From positions 27-63,016 of the forward strand of contig NZ_CAAKNY010000026.1 of NCBI RefSeq assembly GCF_901212495.1: 62,990 bases of DNA. Reading direction: 5' to 3'. The notes below the pieces were generated by a model. It did not search any database. It had not been told where the DNA came from and was given only the letters and a program-made list of their open reading frames with translations. The position numbers were made by a program, and so were the translations under genes. Positions 52,205 to 60,040 of this stretch are shown piece by piece (the stretch's first letter is position 1; the number at the start of each line of letters is the position of its first letter). The DNA comes from Collinsella aerofaciens. GTDB lineage: Bacteria; Actinomycetota; Coriobacteriia; Coriobacteriales; Coriobacteriaceae.

Positions 52205-53584
52205 ATGTTTATCGGAAGAACAGCGGAAATGTCCGAGCTCAATCGACTGTATGGCACGGGCTCATTTGAAATGCCTGTGATTTACGGCCGTCGTCGCGTG
52301 GGTAAAACACGCCTTATCACAGAGTTCATCCAAGGCAAGAAGGCTATTTACTTTCAAGCTCGTCGCACCAATGCAGAGGCAAACCTGCACGGCTTTAGCC
52401 AGGCGATACTTGCAGGCTCGGTTGGTGCTGCAGGCGTGTCGTTTCGTAGCTTTGACGAGGCGTTCGATGCATTGGCCACCATGGCTCGCACGGAACGTTT
52501 GATTGTCGTGATTGACGAGTATCCCTATCTCGCCCAATCAAATCCCGAGATCAGTTCGTTGCTGCAAGACAAGATTGATCACCTGTACAAAGAGACCAGG
52601 CTCATGCTGATTCTATGCGGCTCGTCTCTTTCGTTTATGGAGGAACAGGTGTTGGGCTACGAGAGCCCACTATACGGTAGGCGTACGGCCCAGTTTAAGA
52701 TCATGCCGCTCGATTTTACGACAACCCTCGGCCTGTGGCAGAGCATGAGTCGCGAAGACGCTGCGGTTTGCTATGGCATGACGGGTGGCATTCCCGCATA
52801 TATCGAGAAAGTCGATCCTGCCGCACCGCTCAAGGACAACATCAAACGTCTTTTTCTTACTCCTACGGGCTATCTCTTTGAGGAGCCGAGTAACCTGCTG
52901 TTGCAAGAGTGCCGCAATCCCGAGCAATATGATGCGATCGTGCAAGCAATTGCTCAGGGGCGCTCGAAGATCTCGGAGATTGCGAGCTCTACGGGAATCC
53001 CTGCGAGCAACGTAAAGAGCTATGTGGATAAGCTGGCGTCGCTTGGGATTGTCGAGCGCGAGCTGCCCCTAAACGAGACGAGCAATAAGCGGGCCGTGTA
53101 TCTACTGAGCGACCAGATGTTTAGGTTCTGGTACAAGTTTGTGCCGCAGAACATCGGGCTGATTCAAAACGATATGGCCGAGATGGCATATAAGCGCATT
53201 GAGCCGCACATATCGGATTACATGGGCACGGTCTTTGAGCTTATATGCAGGCAATACGTGTACGAACTCGCACGGGCGGGCCAGCTCGATGTGGTTCCGG
53301 CGAGCGTCGGGCGCTGGTGGGGGACGGATAATCGCACGCATACGCAGGAAGAAATCGACTTGATTGTTGACGATGGCGAGGGCGCCGCGCTGTTTGCGGA
53401 GTGCAAATGGCGCAATGAACCGGCGGGTGAAGACGTGCTGCAAAAGCTCGTGTATCGAAGTGAGCTCTTTAGACGGCAACGAAAAAGCTATGCACTTTTC
53501 TCAAAAAGGGGCTTTACGCAGGGATGTCTGGATGCCGCGGAGAGTAGGGGAGACGTCAAGCTGATCTCGTTTGCCGAGATGTGA
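52205..53584 (+). CDS. Archaeal-type AAA ATPase with DUF234 nuclease-like C-terminus
   Basis: A 459-residue protein. Walker A is GRRRVGKT (28-35) and Walker B is LIVVIDEYPYL (Asp104, Glu105); the sensor region is LMLILCGSSLSFMEEQ. A winged-helix part follows at about 250-300 (SKISEIASSTGIPASNVKSY). The C-terminal DUF234 region has an EEIDLIVDDG...FAECKWR pattern, like PD-(D/E)xK nucleases. Such ATPases are common in anaerobes and of unknown role, sometimes linked to defence. GGAAGG (52191-52196) precedes the ATG. It is flanked by arrays B and C. Confidence 0.85.
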   Translation: MFIGRTAEMSELNRLYGTGSFEMPVIYGRRRVGKTRLITEFIQGKKAIYFQARRTNAEANLHGFSQAILAGSVGAAGVSFRSFDEAFDALATMARTERLIVVIDEYPYLAQSNPEISSLLQDKIDHLYKETRLMLILCGSSLSFMEEQVLGYESPLYGRRTAQFKIMPLDFTTTLGLWQSMSREDAAVCYGMTGGIPAYIEKVDPAAPLKDNIKRLFLTPTGYLFEEPSNLLLQECRNPEQYDAIVQAIAQGRSKISEIASSTGIPASNVKSYVDKLASLGIVERELPLNETSNKRAVYLLSDQMFRFWYKFVPQNIGLIQNDMAEMAYKRIEPHISDYMGTVFELICRQYVYELARAGQLDVVPASVGRWWGTDNRTHTQEEIDLIVDDGEGAALFAECKWRNEPAGEDVLQKLVYRSELFRRQRKSYALFSKRGFTQGCLDAAESRGDVKLISFAEM

Positions 53585-53667
53585 GGGCGGGGTAGCTCTG
53601 CTCGAGGGCAAGAGCCTGTCCTCGAATTGCTGGAATAGGGCCCCTTCTTTTGTCGTGTTGGCTGCCG

Positions 53668-53940
53668 GCGGAAAGTGTGTCCCAGATTTCGGCCCCAGAG
53701 TGGGATGCCGTTTCCGGATCGGCCCTCAGGCGGAAGCTACGACCCGGAATTTGGCTCCAAAACGGGATACGCTTTCCCGGTGGCATCTCTAGCGGAAACT
53801 GCATCCCGGAATGAGCTCTCGGAACGGGACACGCTTTCCCATCGGGGCTTCAAACGGAAACCGTGTCCCGGAATCGAGCCTCAGGGTGGGACGCATTTTC
53901 CGGTAGAGGCCTGGGACGGAAGGCGTGTCCCAGAATCCGG
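53668..53940. repeat. Array C: palindromic units, exact 62 bp period
   Basis: Units start at 53668, 53730, 53792, 53854 and 53916; the last is only a half unit. The consensus is the same as in arrays A and B. It lies just downstream of the ATPase gene, in the gap before the toxin-like locus. Confidence 0.88.
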
Positions 53941-54001
53941 CTAATCCGATGGCCAGGTGGTTGAGCGAGCGTGCTCCGAGGCTCCATTACTGAAAATTCA
54001 T

Positions 54002-54030
54002 TTGTTAAACCTGGCAACCGTGGGTAGAAT
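54002..54030 (+). promoter_or_regulatory. Promoter of the antisense RNA candidate
   Basis: TTGTTA (54002-54007), exactly 17 bp, TAGAAT (54025-54030). No coding sequence follows on this strand before a terminator, so it should drive a short RNA. Confidence 0.6.
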
Positions 54031-54036
54031 AAAGTC

Positions 54037-54122
54037 GACGGCAGCCCAAGGGTGATAGCTGGGCAGCGCCGTTACTTAGTTCAAGGGGTCAATGCCTTAA
54101 CGGCGTCGACCCCTCTTCTTTT
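54037..54122 (+). ncRNA. Putative type I antitoxin RNA
   Basis: From the promoter above to a terminator: AAGGGGTC (54083-54090) pairs with GACCCCT (54108-54114), followed by CTTCTTTT. An alternative stem, CGCCGTTA (54067-54074) with TAACGGCG (54098-54105), is mutually exclusive with it. The roughly 85-nt RNA is convergent with, and overlaps by about 26 bases, the 3' end of the peptide gene on the other strand. This is the layout of 3'-overlapping type I antitoxins. Existence and ends are predicted only. Confidence 0.5.
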
Positions 54123-54222
54123 GCTTCGTACGCTGCTTAAGTGCCTCGGAAAGTCCGATAAGCGCCGTGAGGAGCGAGACCAAAGCGGTCAGGAGCTTCA
54201 CGAAATCAATCAGATCGGTCAT
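54097..54222 (-). CDS. Small hydrophobic peptide, type I toxin candidate
   Basis: A 41-residue peptide. Residues 4-27 form a likely membrane helix (LIDFVKLLTALVSLLTALIG), and the C-terminus is strongly basic (KQRTKQKKRGRRR). The start ATG at 54222 is six bases after GGGAGGTG, a very strong ribosome site for so small a frame. A candidate promoter on this strand is TTCGTA, 18 bp, TAGAAT (54316 down to 54287), giving a leader of about 57 nt. Hydrophobic helix plus basic tail is the hallmark of TxpA/BsrG/Fst-type toxins; no sequence match to one was made. Confidence 0.6.
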   Translation of the reverse strand: MTDLIDFVKLLTALVSLLTALIGLSEALKQRTKQKKRGRRR

Positions 54223-54684
54223 GGGCATCACCTCCCGTCGCATGGAGGGCGCTGCCCGGCACATGGAACTGCCGTCAACAACTGCCATTCTATCAAAGCG
54301 TGGTCATAAATACGAATATATGTTCGATAATAACAGCAACGTGATTCCTTCGAATAGCAGCCTTTCGTAAGGGCGGCAGAAGACGGCGCTGGGCGATTGG
54401 GGATAGACGCGCAGGTCTTCGTCGCCGAAAGCCCGTTTGATTAACCAGCCCTCTGTAGGTACACTGCATATTGATGGGCTCGGGATGACCGCTGATTCAA
54501 GTCACCGGGCCTAAATCTTTTTCATGCATTTGAATAGAGCGGGCGACTCTCTTGGGGCGGTCTGCATGGCGTGCGACCGGCGCATGGCGTTGCACCCCGC
54601 TTTTGTGTCCGCACGGGCGCCTATCCTTACGGCAATGTAGTCGCTTATGTAACAAGCGGCATTTGACGGAGAAAGGCCCTAACC
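54223..54684. other. Gene-free 460-bp interval
   Basis: Contains the leader and promoter of the minus-strand peptide (to about 54320). Beyond that, GCATGGCGT occurs twice in a GC-rich stretch (about 54567-54596) that ends in CACCCCGCTTTTGTG. No gene or known RNA family is recognised. Confidence 0.4.
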
Positions 54685-55452
54685 GTGTCAGCTGAAAAGA
54701 CGCCGTGCATCTCGGCTATCGATACGACGAACTTTGCGCGCCAGATCGTGCTGGACTTTGAGTTTGCGCCGGTGCCAAAACAGCGCCAGCGCCGTAGACT
54801 GCGCAATGAGATTATCGAGGTCGGCGCCGTCAAGCTCGATTACCACGGCAGCGTTATGGGTGAGTTCTCGCAGTTTGTGCAGACGGAATATACCGAAGGC
54901 GTTGCGTTTCCCGTCCGCGAGCTCACAGGGATATCGGCCGTGGACACCGCGATGGCCGATCCGCTCTATGTGGTGATCAAAAGGCTCAGCGATTGGATTG
55001 GTCGCTACTTCGCCCAGATAGTTTGCTGGAGCGGGACGGATCGTCGACAGCTTTTGACCGAGTGCCAGGCAAAGCACATCGACCTTTCCGCATTTCCTAC
55101 GGACTGGGCCGACCTGCAGACGTTTTACACCTCGATTATGGACGTGGGCAGCCACGGGCGCGTCTCGCTGGGCGACGCGGTAACGTGGTTTGGCATCGAG
55201 TTCGACGAGTCGACGGGCCACGCCCACAGCGCCCTTGCCGATGCGCGCGTGACTGCCAAGCTGCTCAAGCAGATGATGGACGGGGACTACCGCGCGAGTC
55301 CGCGCGCCCAGGAAGTCCGCCAACGGTGGGGGATGGGCGCGCGAGCCCAGACGCGCCTCTCCAGCAAGTGCCCCGAGCTGGGCGACCTGCTGCTGAAGCT
55401 GAAGGCAGAGGGGTTGGGTAATTTGCTAAGAATGGCTGGTGGACTTGGGTGA
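54685..55452 (+). CDS. DEDDh-family 3'-5' exonuclease
   Basis: A 255-residue nuclease-fold protein. The first acidic motif is LDFEF (Asp24, Glu26), followed by EIIEVGAVKL. The last motif is GHAHSALADARVTAKLL, with the His/Asp pair of the DnaQ-like DEDDh type. A C-terminal extension of about 60 residues is unassigned. It may act in DNA repair or RNA turnover. The GTG start has GAGAAAGG upstream. It stands alone between the toxin-like locus and the restriction system. Confidence 0.85.
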   Translation: MSAEKTPCISAIDTTNFARQIVLDFEFAPVPKQRQRRRLRNEIIEVGAVKLDYHGSVMGEFSQFVQTEYTEGVAFPVRELTGISAVDTAMADPLYVVIKRLSDWIGRYFAQIVCWSGTDRRQLLTECQAKHIDLSAFPTDWADLQTFYTSIMDVGSHGRVSLGDAVTWFGIEFDESTGHAHSALADARVTAKLLKQMMDGDYRASPRAQEVRQRWGMGARAQTRLSSKCPELGDLLLKLKAEGLGNLLRMAGGLG

Positions 55453-55770
55453 CTGAAGGCCATTGATAAATTCACTGCTGCCTACTGTACTTCAACTTTC
55501 CTTAATTCAATTGATGCGCTTCTCGTGTTTCTTTTGGAAAGACCATCCGTTTGCTTCTAAACATAGAGCGTTTCTCTCTGACTTTCTAGGACATGTGCTG
55601 CGTCGCCGATGGGCCCGGGGTCTACCGCGCTTCAGCGACCGTTCCTCCAGAACGCTCGCTGCTTTTGTTCAGAGATAGACGCTGCTGTCTAATGCCTGAT
55701 AAAATGTTCTTATGTATGTTCTAGGACGCTGGCATATTAGTTTGCGGCATCGAGAAAGGCTGGCGGTTGG
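55453..55770 (+). promoter_or_regulatory. Gene-free 318-bp interval with hsdR promoter
   Basis: TTGTTC (55665-55670), 17 bp, TCTAAT (55688-55693) is the best promoter toward hsdR; TAAAAT at 55700-55705 is an alternative -10 box. The rest is AT-rich, and no gene is recognised. The base composition differs from the flanking genes. Confidence 0.5.
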
Positions 55771-58533
55771 GTGAGCCCCGAGGAAAAAGCGCGTCTTGTT
55801 ATCGATGAAAAGTTGAGCGCTTCTGGATATGTCGTTCAGGACGTTAAAGAGTTCAATCCCGCAGCGGCCTGCGGTGTCGTTGTCCGTGAGTGGCAAACGA
55901 CTTCTGGGCCATGTGATTACCTTATCTTTGTTGATAGCACCCCCTGCGGGTTAATTGAAGCCAAGGAACACAACAAGGGCGAGAAGCTAACAGCGGTAGC
56001 CGAGCAGTCAAAGAAATACGCCGAGAGTGAATTCAAATATGCCACTACGAATATTGACATTCGCTTTGTCTACGAGGCGACCGACGTCCTGGTCCGCTTT
56101 TGCGACTACCACGATAAAGACTACCGCTCTCGCGAGATCTTCTCTTTTCATAGACCGGAACAGCTACGTAGTTGGCTGAAGGATTCTGGCACTCTTCGGA
56201 ATAGACTTAAGTCTTTTCCCGACTTCGAGACCGCCGGCTATCGCAAGTGTCAAGTAAATGCAATTTTAAAACTCGAAAAGACGTTTGAGGAGAATCGCCC
56301 GCGCGCGTTAATCCAAATGGCCACTGGTGCTGGCAAGACATATACCGCCATTACCAACGTTTATCGTCTACTCAAATTTGCCAAGGCAAAGCGCATTCTA
56401 TTCCTTGTTGACACAAAGAACCTGGGGGAACAGGCCGAGGAGGAGTTCCGCAAATACAGGCCTACCGACGATGCGAGGTTGTTTCCTGAGCTTTACAACG
56501 TCTGTCGTTTGACCTCTTCGCAGATCCCCAATGGCTCCAACGTATGCATCAGTACTATTCAGCGCATGTACTCCATCCTCAAGGGCAAGGAACTTGATGA
56601 GGCGGACGAGGAATCTTCCCCTAGTGAGGGTCGCTTCGTCGGCGGGCCACGCGATGTTGAGTACAACTCGGCTTACCCGCCTGAATACTTCGATTTCATC
56701 ATCATCGATGAGTGTCACCGTTCTATCTATAACGTCTGGCAGCAGGTCCTCGATTACTTCGATGCTTTTCTCATCGGGCTTACTGCTACGCCTGACAAGC
56801 GAACCTATTCTTTTTTCAACCAGAACGTCGTGAGTGAATACACCCATGAGGAGGCAGTCATTGACGGCGTCAATGTCGGCGGCGATACCTACATCATCGA
56901 AACTGATGTGAGCAAGAACGGCGCGACGATTACCGAGCGTCTGGTTGAAAAGAGGGATCGCCTTTCCCGTGAGAAGCGATGGGAGCAGAACGACGAGGAT
57001 TTGGAATACGACAAGGGTAAACTGGACCGCGATGTTGTCAACCCGTCCCAGATACGCACCGTCATCCGCGAGTTCCGCGACAAGGTCACAACGGTTATGT
57101 TTCCTGGCCGCAAGGAAATACCCAAGACTCTCATCTTTGCCAAAACAGACAGTCATGCGGACGACATCATCAACATTGTGCGCGAAGAATTCGGGCGCGG
57201 GAACGAGTTCTGCAAGAAGATAACCTATAACGCTGAAGAGGACCCCAAGTCTGTACTTGCGGCATTCCGCAACGAATTCTATCCACGCATAGCCGTGACC
57301 GTCGACATGATCGCTACTGGTACCGATGTCAAAGCTCTCGAGTGTCTTGTCTTCATGCGAGATGTTCGTTCTAAAAACTACTTCGAGCAGATGCTTGGCC
57401 GCGGGCGTCGTACGCTCGGCCATGATGACCTGGCTCGCGTTTCGCCGTCAGCGACAACGAACAAGTGCCGCTACGTGGTTGTCGATTGCGTTGGCGTCAC
57501 GAAGAGCCTGAAGACTGAAACAAGGCAGCTTGAGCGGAAGCCCTCAGTAAGCTTGAAAGAGCTCATGATGAGCGTCGCCATGGGTGCGCGCGATGACGAT
57601 ACCGTCACCTCACTCGCCGGCCGGCTTCTTCGACTCGCCGCCGTCATGGACAATGGCGAGCGAAAGAAGGCCGCCGAGCTCGCTGACGGGGCCTCTGTGA
57701 ACGATATCGCCAGAGATATGCTTGATGCTTTCGACGAGGACAAGATAGCAAAGGAAGCCGGGTTTATCCTTAGCGATGATGTTCAAGAAGCAACCGAAGA
57801 AGAGCGAGCCAGGCTGGCGGAAGCCCAGTCTCGGCTTGTCGAAAAGGCGATAGAGCCGATGCTCTCTGCGGAGTTGAGAAACTATCTCGAAAACGTGCGC
57901 AAGGCACACGACCAGGTTATAGATAATGAGAACCTGGATGCTGTCATTTCATCCGGTTGGGACACCGATCGCGAGGACCACGCCAAAGAGGTCATCCAAA
58001 CATTCAGACAGTTCCTTGCCGACAACAAGGATGAGCTGGACGCGTTGCAAATCATCTACGGTCAAACCTACAAACAGCGCCCCATCACGCTGCGTATGGT
58101 CAAAGCTGTTCACGATGCGTTGAAAACGTCCCCCTATGGGCTCTCTTGCGACACGGTCTGGCATGCATACGAGGTTGCGGGGGCACCCGTCGCTACGGCG
58201 CGAAGCGCTGTGGGCAAGATTATGGACATCATTTCCGTCATTCGATTCGAACTCGGACAGGAAAAGATCCTACGGCCCTTCGAGGCGGGCGTGGCGGAGC
58301 GTTTCAAGAGTTGGGTCTTCTCCAAGAACGCAGGCCACGGCCAGTTTACCGAAGAGCAGATGGATTGGCTGCGTATGATTCGCGACCATATCTCTACCTC
58401 GGGAAGCGTGAGCTCTGACGACCTCGACCTGTCGCCTTTCGGGGAGAAGGGCGGCCTCGGGCGTTTCTACATCCTGTTCGGCGATAAGTACCAAGACGTT
58501 CTCGACGACATGAACTACGCGCTTGTCGCATAA
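55771..58533 (+). CDS. hsdR: Type I restriction enzyme, R subunit
   Basis: A 920-residue motor and nuclease subunit. The PD-(D/E)xK nuclease site is CDYLIFVDSTPCGLIEAKE (Asp49, Glu63, Lys65). The SF2 helicase part has Walker A MATGAGKT (about 183-190), DECH near 310, GLTATPDK and the late motif MLGRGRRT. A C-terminal helical region follows. It cuts DNA distant from unmodified sites after translocation, together with HsdM and HsdS. The GTG start has a GAAAGG upstream. Confidence 0.95.
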   Translation: MSPEEKARLVIDEKLSASGYVVQDVKEFNPAAACGVVVREWQTTSGPCDYLIFVDSTPCGLIEAKEHNKGEKLTAVAEQSKKYAESEFKYATTNIDIRFVYEATDVLVRFCDYHDKDYRSREIFSFHRPEQLRSWLKDSGTLRNRLKSFPDFETAGYRKCQVNAILKLEKTFEENRPRALIQMATGAGKTYTAITNVYRLLKFAKAKRILFLVDTKNLGEQAEEEFRKYRPTDDARLFPELYNVCRLTSSQIPNGSNVCISTIQRMYSILKGKELDEADEESSPSEGRFVGGPRDVEYNSAYPPEYFDFIIIDECHRSIYNVWQQVLDYFDAFLIGLTATPDKRTYSFFNQNVVSEYTHEEAVIDGVNVGGDTYIIETDVSKNGATITERLVEKRDRLSREKRWEQNDEDLEYDKGKLDRDVVNPSQIRTVIREFRDKVTTVMFPGRKEIPKTLIFAKTDSHADDIINIVREEFGRGNEFCKKITYNAEEDPKSVLAAFRNEFYPRIAVTVDMIATGTDVKALECLVFMRDVRSKNYFEQMLGRGRRTLGHDDLARVSPSATTNKCRYVVVDCVGVTKSLKTETRQLERKPSVSLKELMMSVAMGARDDDTVTSLAGRLLRLAAVMDNGERKKAAELADGASVNDIARDMLDAFDEDKIAKEAGFILSDDVQEATEEERARLAEAQSRLVEKAIEPMLSAELRNYLENVRKAHDQVIDNENLDAVISSGWDTDREDHAKEVIQTFRQFLADNKDELDALQIIYGQTYKQRPITLRMVKAVHDALKTSPYGLSCDTVWHAYEVAGAPVATARSAVGKIMDIISVIRFELGQEKILRPFEAGVAERFKSWVFSKNAGHGQFTEEQMDWLRMIRDHISTSGSVSSDDLDLSPFGEKGGLGRFYILFGDKYQDVLDDMNYALVA

Positions 58534-58558
58534 CACCTATTAGCTAGAAAGGCAGCGC

Positions 58559-60040
58559 ATGAGCGTATCCACCATTAACCAGAAGATTTGGAACATGGCG
58601 ACCGTCCTCTATAACGATGGCGTTTCCAACAGCGATTATCTCGAGCAACTCACCTATCTGCTCTTCCTCAAGATGGCAGACGAGTACAGCAAGCCTCCCT
58701 ACAACAGGCCGACCGGTCTTCCGGAGGACTGTCGTTGGGAGTGTCTTGCGGACAAGAGCGGCGCAGAGCTGTTCGATACCTATAAGAAGATGCTCGACAA
58801 GCTAGGCGCCCAGGGCGGCATGCTGCAGGAGATTTTTACTGGGGCCCAAAACAAGATGAGCTCTCCGGCAATCTTGGCGCGAGTTATTCGGATGATCGGT
58901 GCAGAAACGTGGACGGCTATGTCGCAGGACGTCAAGGGCGACATCTACGAGGGGCTGCTTCAGCGAATAGCCGAGGACACCAAATCTGGTGCCGGGCAGT
59001 ACTTTACGCCTAGGCCGCTCATCAACACCATCGTCAAGTGTGCGCAGCCTAAGCCTGAGAAGACCGTCTGTGATCCGTGCTGCGGTTCGGGCGGCTTCCT
59101 GCTGGCCGCAAAAAGCTACATAGAGGAGGCCTATCAGCTCGACGCCGACCAAAAGAAGTTCTTGAAGAACGAGGCATTTCACGGCTGGGAGATCGTTCCC
59201 GCCACGCGCCGTCTTTGCCTCATGAATCTTTTCTTGCACAACATTGGCGACTTCAACGACGTTCCGCCCATCACGAGGAACGATGCGCTTCTTTCCGATC
59301 CTGGTGTGCGCTTTGATTACGTGCTCACCAACCCACCTTTTGGCAAAAAGGCGACGCTCAAAGCTGCCGCCGGCGAGGACGGCGAGCTTGTCGACGAAGA
59401 ACTCTCGTACTCCCGCCAGGACTTCTGGGCAACGAGCTCTAACAAGCAGCTGAACTTTGTTCAGCACATTCATACCATCTTGAAGACTGGCGGCACCGCT
59501 GCCGTTGTCGTGCCCGACAACGTGCTGTTCGAGGGCGGCGCGGGCGAGACGGTGCGTCGTAAGTTGCTGGAGACCACGAACCTGCACACTATCCTGCGCC
59601 TGCCGACTGGCATCTTCTACAAGCCGGGTGTGAAGGCCAACGTTATATTTTTCGAGAACCGTCCTGGCAGCGAGCGTGCGCAGACTCGCGAGGTGTGGAT
59701 TTACGACTATCGTACGAACGTTCACCACACGCTGAAACAACATCCCATGACCGAGGCTGACCTTGCCGACTTCCTCGATTGTTATAAGCCCGGTCATATC
59801 GATGAGCGCGATGAGACTTACAGCGAGGATAACAACCCCGATGGTCGTTGGCGCCGCTTCACAATCGACGAGATTATGGGCCGTGACAAGCTGAGTCTCG
59901 ATATCACCTGGATCAAAACCGGCGAGGACATCTCCGAGATTGCGCTTTCGGATTTGCTCGCAAGCATTCACGAGAAAAGTGACGCAATTGCCGACGCCGT
60001 GGAACAGCTCGAGGCGCTTCTGGGGGACATCGAGGAGTAA
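58559..60040 (+). CDS. hsdM: Type I restriction-modification system, M subunit
   Basis: A 493-residue adenine-N6 methyltransferase. An N-terminal helical domain is followed by the SAM-binding motif CDPCCGSGGF (171-180) and catalytic NPPF (258-261). GAAAGG precedes the ATG. Its stop overlaps the hsdS start (TAATG), so the two subunits are coupled. Confidence 0.97.
   Translation: MSVSTINQKIWNMATVLYNDGVSNSDYLEQLTYLLFLKMADEYSKPPYNRPTGLPEDCRWECLADKSGAELFDTYKKMLDKLGAQGGMLQEIFTGAQNKMSSPAILARVIRMIGAETWTAMSQDVKGDIYEGLLQRIAEDTKSGAGQYFTPRPLINTIVKCAQPKPEKTVCDPCCGSGGFLLAAKSYIEEAYQLDADQKKFLKNEAFHGWEIVPATRRLCLMNLFLHNIGDFNDVPPITRNDALLSDPGVRFDYVLTNPPFGKKATLKAAAGEDGELVDEELSYSRQDFWATSSNKQLNFVQHIHTILKTGGTAAVVVPDNVLFEGGAGETVRRKLLETTNLHTILRLPTGIFYKPGVKANVIFFENRPGSERAQTREVWIYDYRTNVHHTLKQHPMTEADLADFLDCYKPGHIDERDETYSEDNNPDGRWRRFTIDEIMGRDKLSLDITWIKTGEDISEIALSDLLASIHEKSDAIADAVEQLEALLGDIEE

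Noticed and set aside
54530..54640. Small structured RNA gene (SRP- or 6S-like) before the exonuclease
   Set aside because: It has repeated GCATGGCGT and a CACCCCGCTTTT end but lacks the conserved core of SRP RNA, and no clear promoter was seen.
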